DNA of 64,000 nucleotides, from NCBI RefSeq assembly GCF_000389635.1, contig NC_021182.1, forward strand, positions 1,674,001-1,738,000, given 5' to 3'. Every line of letters starts with the position of its first letter. Within the stretch, counting starts at the first letter, position 1. The DNA is from Clostridium pasteurianum BC1. Its GTDB lineage: Bacteria > Bacillota > Clostridia > Clostridiales > Clostridiaceae. Below the pieces are notes generated by a model. That model was not told where the DNA came from and searched no databases. It saw only the letters and a program-made list of their open reading frames with translations. Made by a program: the position numbers and the translations under genes. Of the stretch, positions 37,929 to 46,304 are shown in pieces.

Positions 37929-38915
37929 TTGAAAGATGAAATATTAAGACTTTTAAAAGAAAATACTAAAGATTTTATATCAGGGCAGGAAATCAGTGAA
38001 AGATTTGGTGTTAGTCGTACTGCCATATGGAAATACATGAATCAATTAAAAATAGAAGGCTATGAAATTGAATCGGTATCTAAAAAAGGTTATAGATTGC
38101 TGGATTCCCCAGATATATTAACTTATGAGGAAATATATGATGGTTTAAGTACTAAATTTATAGGTAGAAAAATTATTCACTTTGATAGTATTGACTCTAC
38201 TAATTCTAAAGCTAAAGAATTAGCTTCCTTATTAGATGAAGATGGCACTGTTGTAATAGCTGAGGAACAGACCATGGGTAAGGGGAGACTCGGAAGAAAC
38301 TTTATATCTCCAAATAGAAAAGGAATATGGATGTCTATTATTTTAAAGCCAGATATTAATCCTCTAAAGGTATCTATGGTGACACAAATAGGTGCAGCGG
38401 CTATAAATAAAGCTTTTAGAGAAATGAAAATAGAAACATTAATAAAATGGCCCAATGATATACTTTTGAATAAAAAAAAGCTTTGTGGAATACTCACTGA
38501 AATGAGTGCTGAATTAACAAAAGTAAATTTTATAGTAATGGGTATAGGAATAAATGTAAATTTGGATAAAGATGATTTTACAGAGGAAGTAAGAGAAACT
38601 GCTACTTCTGCAAAAATAGAAATTGGTAAAAGAATAAGTAGAAAAGAAATTGTAGCAAGAATATTAAATAATTTTGAACCATTATATAAGGCTTTTGTGG
38701 AAAAAGAAGATATAGAAGAAACTATAGCCATTTGCAGAGAAAATTCAATTTTAATTGATAGGGAGATTAGAGTTATTAAGAGAGAAAATTCTATAAGGGC
38801 AAAGGTACTTGATATAAATAACAAAGGTGAACTTATTGTTAAATATGAAGATGGCAAGGTGGAAAATTTAATATCTGGAGAAATATCCATAAGAGGTTTA
38901 GAAAGTTATATATAA
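37929..38915 (+). CDS. birA: Bifunctional biotin ligase / biotin repressor BirA
   Basis: BirA attaches biotin to carboxylase carrier proteins and, through its N-terminal winged helix, represses biotin genes. The HTH is at residues 15-55 (ISERFGVSRTAIWKYMNQL), the biotinyl-AMP loop is GKGRLGR at 117-123, and KWPNDILLNKKKLCGIL and a C-terminal SH3-like domain follow. The length is 328 residues. TTG start behind AGGGAGGA. No biotin synthesis gene is nearby. Confidence 0.95.
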   Translation: MKDEILRLLKENTKDFISGQEISERFGVSRTAIWKYMNQLKIEGYEIESVSKKGYRLLDSPDILTYEEIYDGLSTKFIGRKIIHFDSIDSTNSKAKELASLLDEDGTVVIAEEQTMGKGRLGRNFISPNRKGIWMSIILKPDINPLKVSMVTQIGAAAINKAFREMKIETLIKWPNDILLNKKKLCGILTEMSAELTKVNFIVMGIGINVNLDKDDFTEEVRETATSAKIEIGKRISRKEIVARILNNFEPLYKAFVEKEDIEETIAICRENSILIDREIRVIKRENSIRAKVLDINNKGELIVKYEDGKVENLISGEISIRGLESYI

Positions 38916-38920
38916 GCTTG

Positions 38921-38973
38921 GGGATCTTCAAAAAAATAATTACATTAAATTGTTATTTATTTTAGATGCCTAA
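38921..38973 (+). repeat. Family B repeat, shortened copy (B4)
   Basis: GATCTTCAAAAAAA at the left and GTTATTTATTTTAGATGCCTAA at the right match the ends of B1 and B2, but the middle is lost. Confidence 0.5.
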
Positions 38974-39000
38974 AAAAACCAGTAAAATTACTGGTTTTTT
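38973..39000. terminator. Two-way terminator between convergent birA and rmlD-like genes
   Basis: AAAAAACCAGTAA pairs with TTACTGGTTTTTT. The A-tract and T-tract allow function on both strands; the stop codon of the minus gene lies inside. Confidence 0.88.
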
Positions 39001-39827
39001 AATTTATCATTTATATACTCTGAAAGTCTACTTTCCCAGTTAGGAAGTTCTATATCAAAACAGTTTTTTATGAGAGATATATTTAAAGAAGAGTTCTTTG
39101 GTCTTATTGCAGTATTTCTTAAAAAGTTTTCTGGCATTTCAAGTATACGCCTTTCTATGCCAGCATAGTTAAAAATCTTCTTTACCCAGGCAGATTTAGT
39201 TGTACTTGAGGGGTTTCCACAATTGTATATTCCATATAAATTAGAATTAAACATCTTTTCAATTACCCTGCATAAATCCTCTACGTATGTAGGATTACCA
39301 GTTTCAGTACTGCATACAAACATGGATACATTGCTATTATTGAGTACCTTGTTTACAAAACAATTTTCTTCGCCAAATATCCAACCAGTTCTCACAATAA
39401 AATATTTTTTGCACAGTGTTCTAATTAGTTTTTCTCCAGCAAGTTTTGTCTTACCATATATATTTACTGGAGAACATTTATCAGTTTCAAAATAAGGAGA
39501 GTTTTTATTACCATCGTACACGTAGGAAGTGGACAGAAAAATTATTGGTATATTTAATATGCTGCAGGGGTAAGCCACATTTAGAGTGCCTATAGTATTT
39601 ATAGTGTAGGCAAGGGATTCGTCATGCTCGCAAATGTCAATATTGCTCATGGAATCAAGATGAATTAAGATATCGGGTTTATTATCCGTTATAATTTCAT
39701 AAGTTAAGTTTTTATCTGAAATGTCTAGTTCATTTCTTGTAAAGCTATATATTTCATTTGTGCCTTTAAATCTATTTTCAATATAATTAGATAAGGGATT
39801 TTCAGCTCCTGTAATTAGGATTTTCAT
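38988..39827 (-). CDS. dTDP-4-dehydrorhamnose reductase-like (RmlD) protein
   Basis: This 279-residue extended SDR has an N-terminal ITGAENPLSNYI (nucleotide loop), a catalytic-type YGKTKLAGEKL, and CGNPSSTTKSAWVKKIF. RmlD makes dTDP-L-rhamnose, but no rmlABC genes are present and the glycine-rich loop is atypical (GAENPLS rather than GxxGxxG). A sugar-nucleotide or related substrate is therefore only inferred. Start ATG 39827 follows GAGGAGGTAG; an upstream ATG at 39860 lacks support. Confidence 0.75.
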   Translation of the reverse strand: MKILITGAENPLSNYIENRFKGTNEIYSFTRNELDISDKNLTYEIITDNKPDILIHLDSMSNIDICEHDESLAYTINTIGTLNVAYPCSILNIPIIFLSTSYVYDGNKNSPYFETDKCSPVNIYGKTKLAGEKLIRTLCKKYFIVRTGWIFGEENCFVNKVLNNSNVSMFVCSTETGNPTYVEDLCRVIEKMFNSNLYGIYNCGNPSSTTKSAWVKKIFNYAGIERRILEMPENFLRNTAIRPKNSSLNISLIKNCFDIELPNWESRLSEYINDKLKNQ

Positions 39828-39941
39828 AGTAAAACTACCTCCTCGGAATAATGTAGTCACAATAAAATTATATGCAGTAAAAACTTAAAATAGTGCTATT
39901 GATTAAATTAACTAGTAGAGATATAATTTTATTTTGCATAG

Positions 39942-40135
39942 AAGGCATATTCAAATAAATAACTAGTCAGTACGCTAGTATATTTTGAATCCTATTTATC
40001 CGATAACTAGTTGCTGCAACACTCCACTGCTGCAAGGTGGAGATAACAGCGACACGTTCATGGATAATTCATCTAAACTCAGTGGGAGTACAAACTCCCA
40101 CTGAGTAAGATTCATTGATATTCATATGCCTAAAC
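39942..40135 (+). repeat. Family B repeat interrupted by a family A element (copy B3)
   Basis: The left part AAGGCATATTCAAATAAAT...AACTAGTCAGTACGCT and the right end CATATGCCTAA match copy B2. Between them lies the whole of A6. Confidence 0.65.
39996..40120 (-). repeat. Family A structured repeat, short form (copy A6)
   Basis: Minus-strand copy: CTCAGTGGGAG/CTCCCACTGAG hairpin, then TTATCCATGAACGTG, GTCGCTGTTATCTCCACC with its complement, and ATAACTAGTTGC near the far end. The flank AAGATTCATTGAT is shared with A5. Confidence 0.82.
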
Positions 40136-40155
40136 TTTTAAGTGAGGTGTTAATT

Positions 40156-42441
40156 TTGGCAATAGACAAAGAGAAATTTAAATTTGAAGAAGATAAGCTT
40201 TATAATACGAAACATTGGATTGATGATGAGATAAATATAATAAATAAAAATGATTTAAATCTTCAGAGTAAAATTACTGAGCTGAGAAAACAAGCTAAGG
40301 GCAGATATAATGAAGAACTTGAAACAGCTCAAAAATTATATAATATAACTCATAAAAATCTGCAAAAATATATAGAGGCGAAGGATCAACCTTATTTTGC
40401 AAGAATAGATTTTAGAGAAAAATACAGAGATAATGAAAGCTATTACATAGGTAAATTTGGTCTTGGTGATAGTAAAACCGGAGATGAAATTGTAATTGAT
40501 TGGAGAGCGCCTATTGCTGATTTATATTACAGTGGTACTCAGGGAGAAACTTCCTATGAAATACCAGATGGGTTTGTGGATGGAAGTTTAAATTTAAAAC
40601 GTAAATTTCTAATTAGAGATTCAACGCTTAAAGATGCTTTTGATGAGGGAATAAATGAGATAATATTAAAATCAAGTGGCGAAGATAATTCTCTGGTAGA
40701 TGAATTTTTGAAAATAAATCTTGAAGAAAGTGTAAGCAGCAAGCTGAAAGATGTAGTAGCCACCATACAAAAAGAGCAGAATGATATTATAAGAGCAAGT
40801 AAAAATATACCCCTTATAGTTCAGGGATCTGCTGGCTCAGGAAAGACTACTATTGCACTGCATAGACTGGCATATCTTTTATATAAATATAATAAAACCT
40901 TAAGTGGTGATGATATTTTGGTTATTGCGCCAAATAAATTATTTTTAGATTACATCTCTATGGTTCTGCCAAGTCTTGGTATTAATAAAGTTAAGCAGAA
41001 AACCTTTGAAGAGCTGGCAATGGAAATTCTTCAATTAAAGGGGAAAGTGTTTACAAAGGATAAAAAGCTAGCTGTAGTTTTAGAAGGAAAAAATGAAAAT
41101 AATAATCTTATAACACAAAGCAGCAGTCTTAAAGGATCAATGCTGTACAAATCTATCATTGATGATTATGTAGCTTATATAGAAGCAAGAGATGCAGAGA
41201 TTGAAGATATAAAAGTTGATAAATATATTTTATTTAATGCAGAGGATATAAAAAGACTTTTTATAAAGGATATGAAACATCTACCTATAGACAGACGAAA
41301 AGATGAGATAAAAAGATATTTTACTATTAAATTTAGTGACAGAATTGGAGAAATAATAGAAAAAGTAGCCTTTAATTATGAATATAATATAGCTAGAATA
41401 AAAAGAGTTATGGAAGATGGCCCTGAAAGAAGAAAAAAAATAATACAGCTCTATGACGAGAGAGATGAGAGTAAAAAACGTATTTTAAAACTTGCTAAAA
41501 ATAATATAGAAGAATATTTTGAAAAGTGGAAACATAAGGACACGAAAGAGCTTCTTCATAAGCTTTTTAATAACAAAGCTATGTTTAATGAAATTGTAGG
41601 AGACAGGATGTCAAAAAAACTATATGATTATATGAAAAGTGAATTGGAAGATAACAAGGAAAATGCTATTGTGGACAGTGATGATTTAGCTGCCATGATT
41701 TATTTGAAATTTAAAATTGAAGGTGTTGAAGAAAAATTCATGTTTAAGCATATAGTCATGGATGAGGCACAAGATTATAGTTTTTTTCAATACTGTGTAA
41801 TTAAAGATATGGCAAGAAATAATTCTTACACTATAGTTGGAGATGTAGGGCAGGGAATTTACTATTATAAGGGTATAGAGAAGTGGGAAAAGCTCATTGA
41901 TAATGCTTTCTCGGGGGAAGGTAATTATGTGCAATTAACCCAAAGTTATCGTTCTACAGTAGAGATTATAGATTTTGCCAACAAAATATTAGTAAAGCAA
42001 GAAAATAGTCTAAAGCCTGCAAAGCCAGTATTGAGGCATGGGGATGAGCCTGAACTTAAAGAGTTTGAAAGTAATAAGTCTTTTGCCTGTGAACTTGATA
42101 AGATAGTGGATTATTGTGAGAAAACTGGTAAAAGTAATGTAGCTGTCATTGGCAGAACCTATGAGGAATGTAAAAAGATAAATGGATTTTTAAAGAAATA
42201 CAGCAGCTACAGCTGGGATATAGTAAGGGATACAGATAAAAATGTAAATTTAGAAAAAATAATTATTCCATCTTATATGACTAAAGGATTGGAATTTGAC
42301 TGCAGTGTTATATATAATTGTAATGAAGAAAATTACAAAAATAATGAGCTTGATAAAAAAATATTATATGTAGCACTTACAAGAGCATTACATTTGGAAT
42401 ATATTTTTTACAATAAAAAGCCTTCGCAGCTTTTGGATTAG
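40156..42441 (+). CDS. HelD-type RNA polymerase-recycling helicase, copy 2
   Basis: This 761-residue superfamily 1 helicase of the HelD group is only distantly similar to copy 1. It has an N-terminal coiled coil, VIDWRAPIADLYY, Walker A GSAGSGKT at 224-231, motif II DEAQDYSFFQ, QSYRSTVEI, SYMTKGLEFDCSV and VALTRALHLEY. Start TTG 40156 is 6 bases after GAGGTG; an upstream ATG at 40126 falls in repeat B3. Two HelD proteins only 3.5 kb apart suggest specialised roles, for example different RNA polymerase states, but this is inference. Confidence 0.9.
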   Translation: MAIDKEKFKFEEDKLYNTKHWIDDEINIINKNDLNLQSKITELRKQAKGRYNEELETAQKLYNITHKNLQKYIEAKDQPYFARIDFREKYRDNESYYIGKFGLGDSKTGDEIVIDWRAPIADLYYSGTQGETSYEIPDGFVDGSLNLKRKFLIRDSTLKDAFDEGINEIILKSSGEDNSLVDEFLKINLEESVSSKLKDVVATIQKEQNDIIRASKNIPLIVQGSAGSGKTTIALHRLAYLLYKYNKTLSGDDILVIAPNKLFLDYISMVLPSLGINKVKQKTFEELAMEILQLKGKVFTKDKKLAVVLEGKNENNNLITQSSSLKGSMLYKSIIDDYVAYIEARDAEIEDIKVDKYILFNAEDIKRLFIKDMKHLPIDRRKDEIKRYFTIKFSDRIGEIIEKVAFNYEYNIARIKRVMEDGPERRKKIIQLYDERDESKKRILKLAKNNIEEYFEKWKHKDTKELLHKLFNNKAMFNEIVGDRMSKKLYDYMKSELEDNKENAIVDSDDLAAMIYLKFKIEGVEEKFMFKHIVMDEAQDYSFFQYCVIKDMARNNSYTIVGDVGQGIYYYKGIEKWEKLIDNAFSGEGNYVQLTQSYRSTVEIIDFANKILVKQENSLKPAKPVLRHGDEPELKEFESNKSFACELDKIVDYCEKTGKSNVAVIGRTYEECKKINGFLKKYSSYSWDIVRDTDKNVNLEKIIIPSYMTKGLEFDCSVIYNCNEENYKNNELDKKILYVALTRALHLEYIFYNKKPSQLLD

Positions 42442-42723
42442 TGATTTTAAAATAATAGCATATAATAATTATTTTTGTTCACAGTATAGAGAATAAACAA
42501 TATATAGTTATCAAATTTGTATATGATAATTAATTGTTTTTATAATATTTTATACATGAATATAGAAATGTTAAATTAGTTATATCAATGTTTAGAGGAA
42601 GCAGTGCTAACTCTAAGCCAATCTATGGAAAGTTAAAAAATTAACATATGAGTTTGAAATATTACGTAGGTGTGGTAAAATTAACACTAAGGAAGATAGT
42701 TTAATAAAAGTTATATATTTGTA

Positions 42724-42797
42724 TAAGGCACATTCAAATATATAACTAGTCAGTATGCTCGCATCTTTGACTTACTATTTATTTTTATATGCCTAAA
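42724..42797 (+). repeat. Family B repeat, intact copy (B2)
   Basis: AAGGCACATTCAAATA...AACTAGTCAGTATGCT...CATCTTTGACTTACTA...TATATGCCTAA. The ends are imperfect inverted repeats. It lies in the 381-base gap before fprA; the rest of the gap is AT-rich. Confidence 0.65.
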
Positions 42798-42822
42798 ATA
42801 AAAACTTACAGGAGGTACACAA

Positions 42823-44004
42823 ATGAGTGCAATAAAATTAAAAGACAATATCCATTGGGTTGGAGTAAAAGATGAGAAATTGAGAGTATTTGATATTATA
42901 ATGAATACTAAAAAGGGAAGTACTTATAATTCTTATTTAATTGACGATGAAAAAGTGGCTGTAATTGATAGTGTAAAAAATGGTTTTTATGATGAATTCT
43001 TAGCTAATATAAAAGAAGTTATAGGTGAAAGAAAAGTTGATTACATAATTGTTCAGCATACAGAACTTGATCATAGTGGTTCACTTTTTAGACTTATAGA
43101 AGAATATCCAGATGCAACAGTAGTAGCTACAAAAGCTGCTATAAACTATGCAAAAGAAATTGTAAATAAAGATTTCAAAAACGAAGATGCATTAGCACTT
43201 GGGAATCTTAGTCTTGGAAAAACTGACTTGAAATTTATATCTGCACCAAATTTACATTGGCCAGATACAATGTTTACCTATGATGAAGCAGCCTCTACAT
43301 TGTTTACCTGTGATGTAATGGGTTGTCATTATTGCCCTACTTGTGATGTAACTGATGATACCTGTAATGAAGAGTATTTTGAGGAAATGAAGTATTATTT
43401 TGATGTAATTATGTCACCATTTAAGAGATTTGTTAATGCAGGTCTGGATAAAATAAAGGATTTAAAACTGGATATAGTTGCACCAAGTCATGGACCTGTT
43501 CATATTAAAGATGTAGATAAATATATTAATCTTTACAGAGAATGGGCAAAAATAGAACCAATTAGTGAGAAAAATGTACAAGTACTTTACATAACTGCTT
43601 ATGGAAATACAGGACGTGTGGCAAATTACTTAGCTGAAGCTATAAGTAAAAAAGGTATAAAAGCAGAAGTGCATGAAATTACAACTACAGACCCTGGTGA
43701 AATAAATGAACTTATTGAAAAAGCAAGTGGTATTTTAATTGGTTCCCCTACAATAAATCAAGATGCTGTAAAGCCATCCTGGGATGTACTTTCACATGTT
43801 TCCGCTATAACTAATAGAGGTAAAGCAGCAGGCGCTTTTGGATCTTTTGGTTGGAGTGGAGAAGGTGTTCCAATGCTTACTGAAAGATTAAAAACTCTTA
43901 AGTTTAAAACTGTAGAGGGTGGATTAAGATTTAAATTTGTTCCAGATGAAAAAGAATTTAAAGAAGCAGATGAATTTGTAGAAAAATTTGTAGCTTTACT
44001 ATAA
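42823..44004 (+). CDS. fprA: Flavodiiron protein (FprA family A-type flavoprotein)
   Basis: This is an anaerobic O2 or NO reductase of 393 residues. The N-terminal metallo-beta-lactamase-like domain holds the di-iron ligands HTELDH (His79, Glu81, Asp83, His84), an Asp in CDVMGCHYC, and His in APSHGPVH. The C-terminal flavodoxin domain has the FMN loop [12 protein letters not shown] and GSPTINQD. The ATG follows AGGAGGTAC. The protein protects against oxygen traces, and the nearby Fur/PerR gene may respond to the same stress. Confidence 0.95.
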   Translation: MSAIKLKDNIHWVGVKDEKLRVFDIIMNTKKGSTYNSYLIDDEKVAVIDSVKNGFYDEFLANIKEVIGERKVDYIIVQHTELDHSGSLFRLIEEYPDATVVATKAAINYAKEIVNKDFKNEDALALGNLSLGKTDLKFISAPNLHWPDTMFTYDEAASTLFTCDVMGCHYCPTCDVTDDTCNEEYFEEMKYYFDVIMSPFKRFVNAGLDKIKDLKLDIVAPSHGPVHIKDVDKYINLYREWAKIEPISEKNVQVLYITAYGNTGRVANYLAEAISKKGIKAEVHEITTTDPGEINELIEKASGILIGSPTINQDAVKPSWDVLSHVSAITNRGKAAGAFGSFGWSGEGVPMLTERLKTLKFKTVEGGLRFKFVPDEKEFKEADEFVEKFVALL

Positions 44005-44066
44005 TTTTTAATTGAACAAGTAGTTCAGTCAATTAAACATAAGCTATACAGTGCATACTAAATTTT

Positions 44067-44117
44067 AAATAAGGCTAGGCTTACGCTAATACAGGGTGTT
44101 TGCTTTAGCCTTATTTA
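44067..44117. terminator. Two-way terminator between fprA and the arginase gene
   Basis: AAATAAGGCTA (44067-44077) pairs with TAGCCTTATTT (44106-44116) between the convergent genes. Confidence 0.75.
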
Positions 44118-44153
44118 ATAAATTTAATATTAGTCATACATAGCTTATCAGTA

Positions 44154-45053
44154 TCAATTCAAATTTTTGAAAGTCCAGTCCACCAGATCTAGAACCAGCT
44201 TTGTAGTGGAATTATTTTTATCCAGTAAAGTATTTAATTCAACTAAATCCATGGATTTTATAAGTCTTGTATCCATAAGATATTTTAATAAAAATTTTGC
44301 ATCATCTACGGACATACCATTCATAACAGGTGTACCGGTTCCTGGTACCATTGAGGGATCAAGGCAATCTATATCAAAGCTTAGATGAACTGCATCTACA
44401 TTACGTTCTATGAGCTTATGATGAATTTCCCTAAGAATTGATTCTATGCCTTTATTTTTTATATCCCCAGTTGAATATACAGTAAGTCCTCTCTCTTCAA
44501 TTAAACTAAATTCACCTTTATCAATAGATCTGGCTCCTATGATAAATACATTTTCAGGATTTACTTTTGTACCTTTGAAATATAAGTCTGTTAAAGAAGC
44601 TGGACCTATTCCCATGGCTGCAGCTAGAGGCATACCATGTACGTTTCCAGATTCAGAAGTTTGATCAGTATTTATATCAGTATGTGCATCCACCCATATC
44701 ACCGCAAGATTTTTATAATATTTACTTGCTCCGGATATGCTTCCAAGACCTAAGGAATGATCTCCACCAACTACAAAGGGAAAACTACCAGCAGTAAAGG
44801 AACTATATACTTCATGAGCTAAATTGGTATTAACATCTATAATTGGTTTTAAATACTTCAATTTAGAATTAGAAGAATATTTATTATCTTCATTAATCTG
44901 AGGAACAAAAATGTTTCCACAGTCATATATTTCGTGATGATCATTGTGAATTACATCTATTATTTTATTTTCTCTCAATTTATCTGGAGCAAAATCTACA
45001 CCTTTCCTATCTGAACCATAAAATAAGGGTACTCCTATCATGTTTACAATCAT
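44154..45053 (-). CDS. rocF: Arginase (ureohydrolase family)
   Basis: This manganese enzyme splits arginine to ornithine and urea. The ligands are His99 in GGDHSLGLGS, Asp122, His124 and Asp126 in VDAHTDINT, and Asp227 and Asp229 in SFDIDCLDP. The substrate loop GNVHGMPLA is of the arginase, not agmatinase, type. The 299 residues match Bacillus RocF. GAGGTATAA precedes the ATG. No ornithine-using gene lies beside it. Confidence 0.92.
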   Translation of the reverse strand: MIVNMIGVPLFYGSDRKGVDFAPDKLRENKIIDVIHNDHHEIYDCGNIFVPQINEDNKYSSNSKLKYLKPIIDVNTNLAHEVYSSFTAGSFPFVVGGDHSLGLGSISGASKYYKNLAVIWVDAHTDINTDQTSESGNVHGMPLAAAMGIGPASLTDLYFKGTKVNPENVFIIGARSIDKGEFSLIEERGLTVYSTGDIKNKGIESILREIHHKLIERNVDAVHLSFDIDCLDPSMVPGTGTPVMNGMSVDDAKFLLKYLMDTRLIKSMDLVELNTLLDKNNSTTKLVLDLVDWTFKNLN

Positions 45054-45308
45054 ATATTATACCTCCTAATGAAGCTATTATTAACTTAACAAATTGATTA
45101 TATGTTAAGTTATAAAAATAAAAATTGCTTAGTTAAAACGCAAAAAGTTTAAAATAGCTTAATAATACATATTCATACATAAAAAATTTATATATACAAT
45201 AATAATTTATATATTTCTGTGATATTATAATTACAGAATAAACTTTTATATTAGATTTAACCAAAAAAGCTTATAAATATTAAAAATTTTTTTTTGGAGG
45301 TTTTTAGC

Positions 45309-45704
45309 ATGGATAAACAAAATATAATAAAATTTTTAGAGGAAAATCAAATAGAGGATATAGAAGAGATAAAGTATAGAGAAGAAGTTTACACCTTAAG
45401 ATTCTATTATGATTTTGATGATTCCGAAATTGAAGCAGCAAGAGCCTACGCTAATGATGAATGTGAAGAAGAGGAAGAAGGAGAAGTATGGTATGGAGAA
45501 TTCTTTAAGCCCTATCTAAATGATATAGTAATAGATAATATAGGGGATATACTTGAAGATTGTATGAAAGAATTTAATATAGGCATTCAATTTATCAGCT
45601 ATGACTTTGATGATGAGGAGCAATGCAGTGAAATAATTGCTATATTTTATGAAAGTGACAAAGTGGTTGATATAGAAAATGTCATAGATGATTTAAAGCT
45701 TTAG
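45309..45704 (+). CDS. Acidic hypothetical protein
   Basis: I do not recognise a family. This 131-residue protein is strongly acidic (runs such as DECEEEEEGEV and YDFDDEEQ), with no membrane segment and no cysteine-rich motif. Hydrophobic spacing suggests a compact alpha/beta fold. Start ATG 45309 is chosen for TTTGGAGG at 45294-45300. It stands alone between the divergently placed arginase gene and the small RNA, so its job cannot be guessed from neighbours. Confidence 0.65.
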   Translation: MDKQNIIKFLEENQIEDIEEIKYREEVYTLRFYYDFDDSEIEAARAYANDECEEEEEGEVWYGEFFKPYLNDIVIDNIGDILEDCMKEFNIGIQFISYDFDDEEQCSEIIAIFYESDKVVDIENVIDDLKL

Positions 45705-45840
45705 GTATTTGAAAAAAGAAAAATTTTACTAAGTAAATTCCTTGATATTCTATAACTAAGCAAATGAAAGCTTAAGAGAGTAAAATTAAGATATTATGCA
45801 TTTAAATTATAAAAATGACGTAAATTCATTAAATAAAAAT

Positions 45841-45868
45841 TTGAAACTGAAATAAAAAATGATATAAT
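45841..45868 (+). promoter_or_regulatory. Promoter of the small RNA
   Basis: TTGAAA (45841-45846), a 16-base spacer and TATAAT (45863-45868) place a start site near 45875. Confidence 0.7.
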
Positions 45869-45874
45869 AATACA

Positions 45875-46040
45875 CGTAGTTAATTCTGATGTGCCCGTGA
45901 AGCTTATATGTTCAACCGACATAATCAAAAAGGGATTTTCGAGAGATTATTTGTAGATATGGAACTTTTTTTAATTGAAAGTAGATAGAAGCAAATTGAG
46001 AAAAACCCACCTGCTATAGTGCGGGTGTGACTTTTAAGTG
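45875..46040 (+). ncRNA. ssrS: Structured small RNA, probable 6S RNA
   Basis: There is no coding frame. GATGTGCCCG (45888-45897) pairs with CGGGTGTGAC (46022-46031), with flanking TTAA/TTAA pairs, so the ends of a roughly 165-base RNA close into a rod. The interior contains TTCAACCGACAT, which I recall from Firmicute 6S RNAs. 6S RNA binds the housekeeping RNA polymerase. The family name needs a covariance search. Confidence 0.5.
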
Positions 46041-46129
46041 TGACGACATATCGGAAATACATTTTAAAAATAATGTTATTTAATTATGACATGGGGTCTT
46101 GGTTCCATGTCATATAAATATTATAATAG

Positions 46130-46204
46130 GGCCTCATGGTCAAGCGGTTAAGACATCGCCCTCTCAAGGCGGAATCACGGGTTCGATTCCCGTTGGGGCT
46201 ACCA
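46130..46204 (+). tRNA. tRNA-Glu (anticodon CTC)
   Basis: The acceptor GGCCTCA pairs with TGGGGCT (first pair G-U). The D-arm is TGGTCAAGCGGTTAAGAC, the anticodon stem is TCGCC/GGCGG with loop CTCTCAA, the T-arm is ACGGGTTCGATTCCCGT, and CCA is encoded. The anticodon is at 46163-46165. An integrase gene lies directly downstream, so its 3' end is the probable attachment site. Confidence 0.95.
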
Positions 46205-46212
46205 AAGCTTGA

Positions 46213-46256
46213 AATAAGCGGGTTTACAGAGCTTGTAGACTTGCTTATTTTTTATT
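46213..46256 (+). terminator. Terminator after tRNA-Glu
   Basis: AATAAGC pairs with GCTTATT and the inner GTTTACA pairs with TGTAGAC, followed by a T-run. It would also insulate the tRNA from the element. Confidence 0.8.
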
Positions 46257-46276
46257 TTCCCACACTTTTCCCACAC
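46255..46276. repeat. Tandem 11-bp repeats at the element end
   Basis: TTTTCCCACAC occurs twice head to tail (46255-46265, 46266-46276) just inside the element, between the tRNA and the integrase gene. It is a plausible integrase arm-binding site. Confidence 0.5.
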
Positions 46277-46304
46277 TAGAAAAGTAAAAAATTTTTCCAA
46301 CACA

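Noticed and set aside
38177-38890. 237-codon open frame on the minus strand
   Set aside because: It lies entirely within birA, whose protein motifs are complete. The opposite-strand product is hydrophobic low-complexity sequence caused by AT-rich codons.
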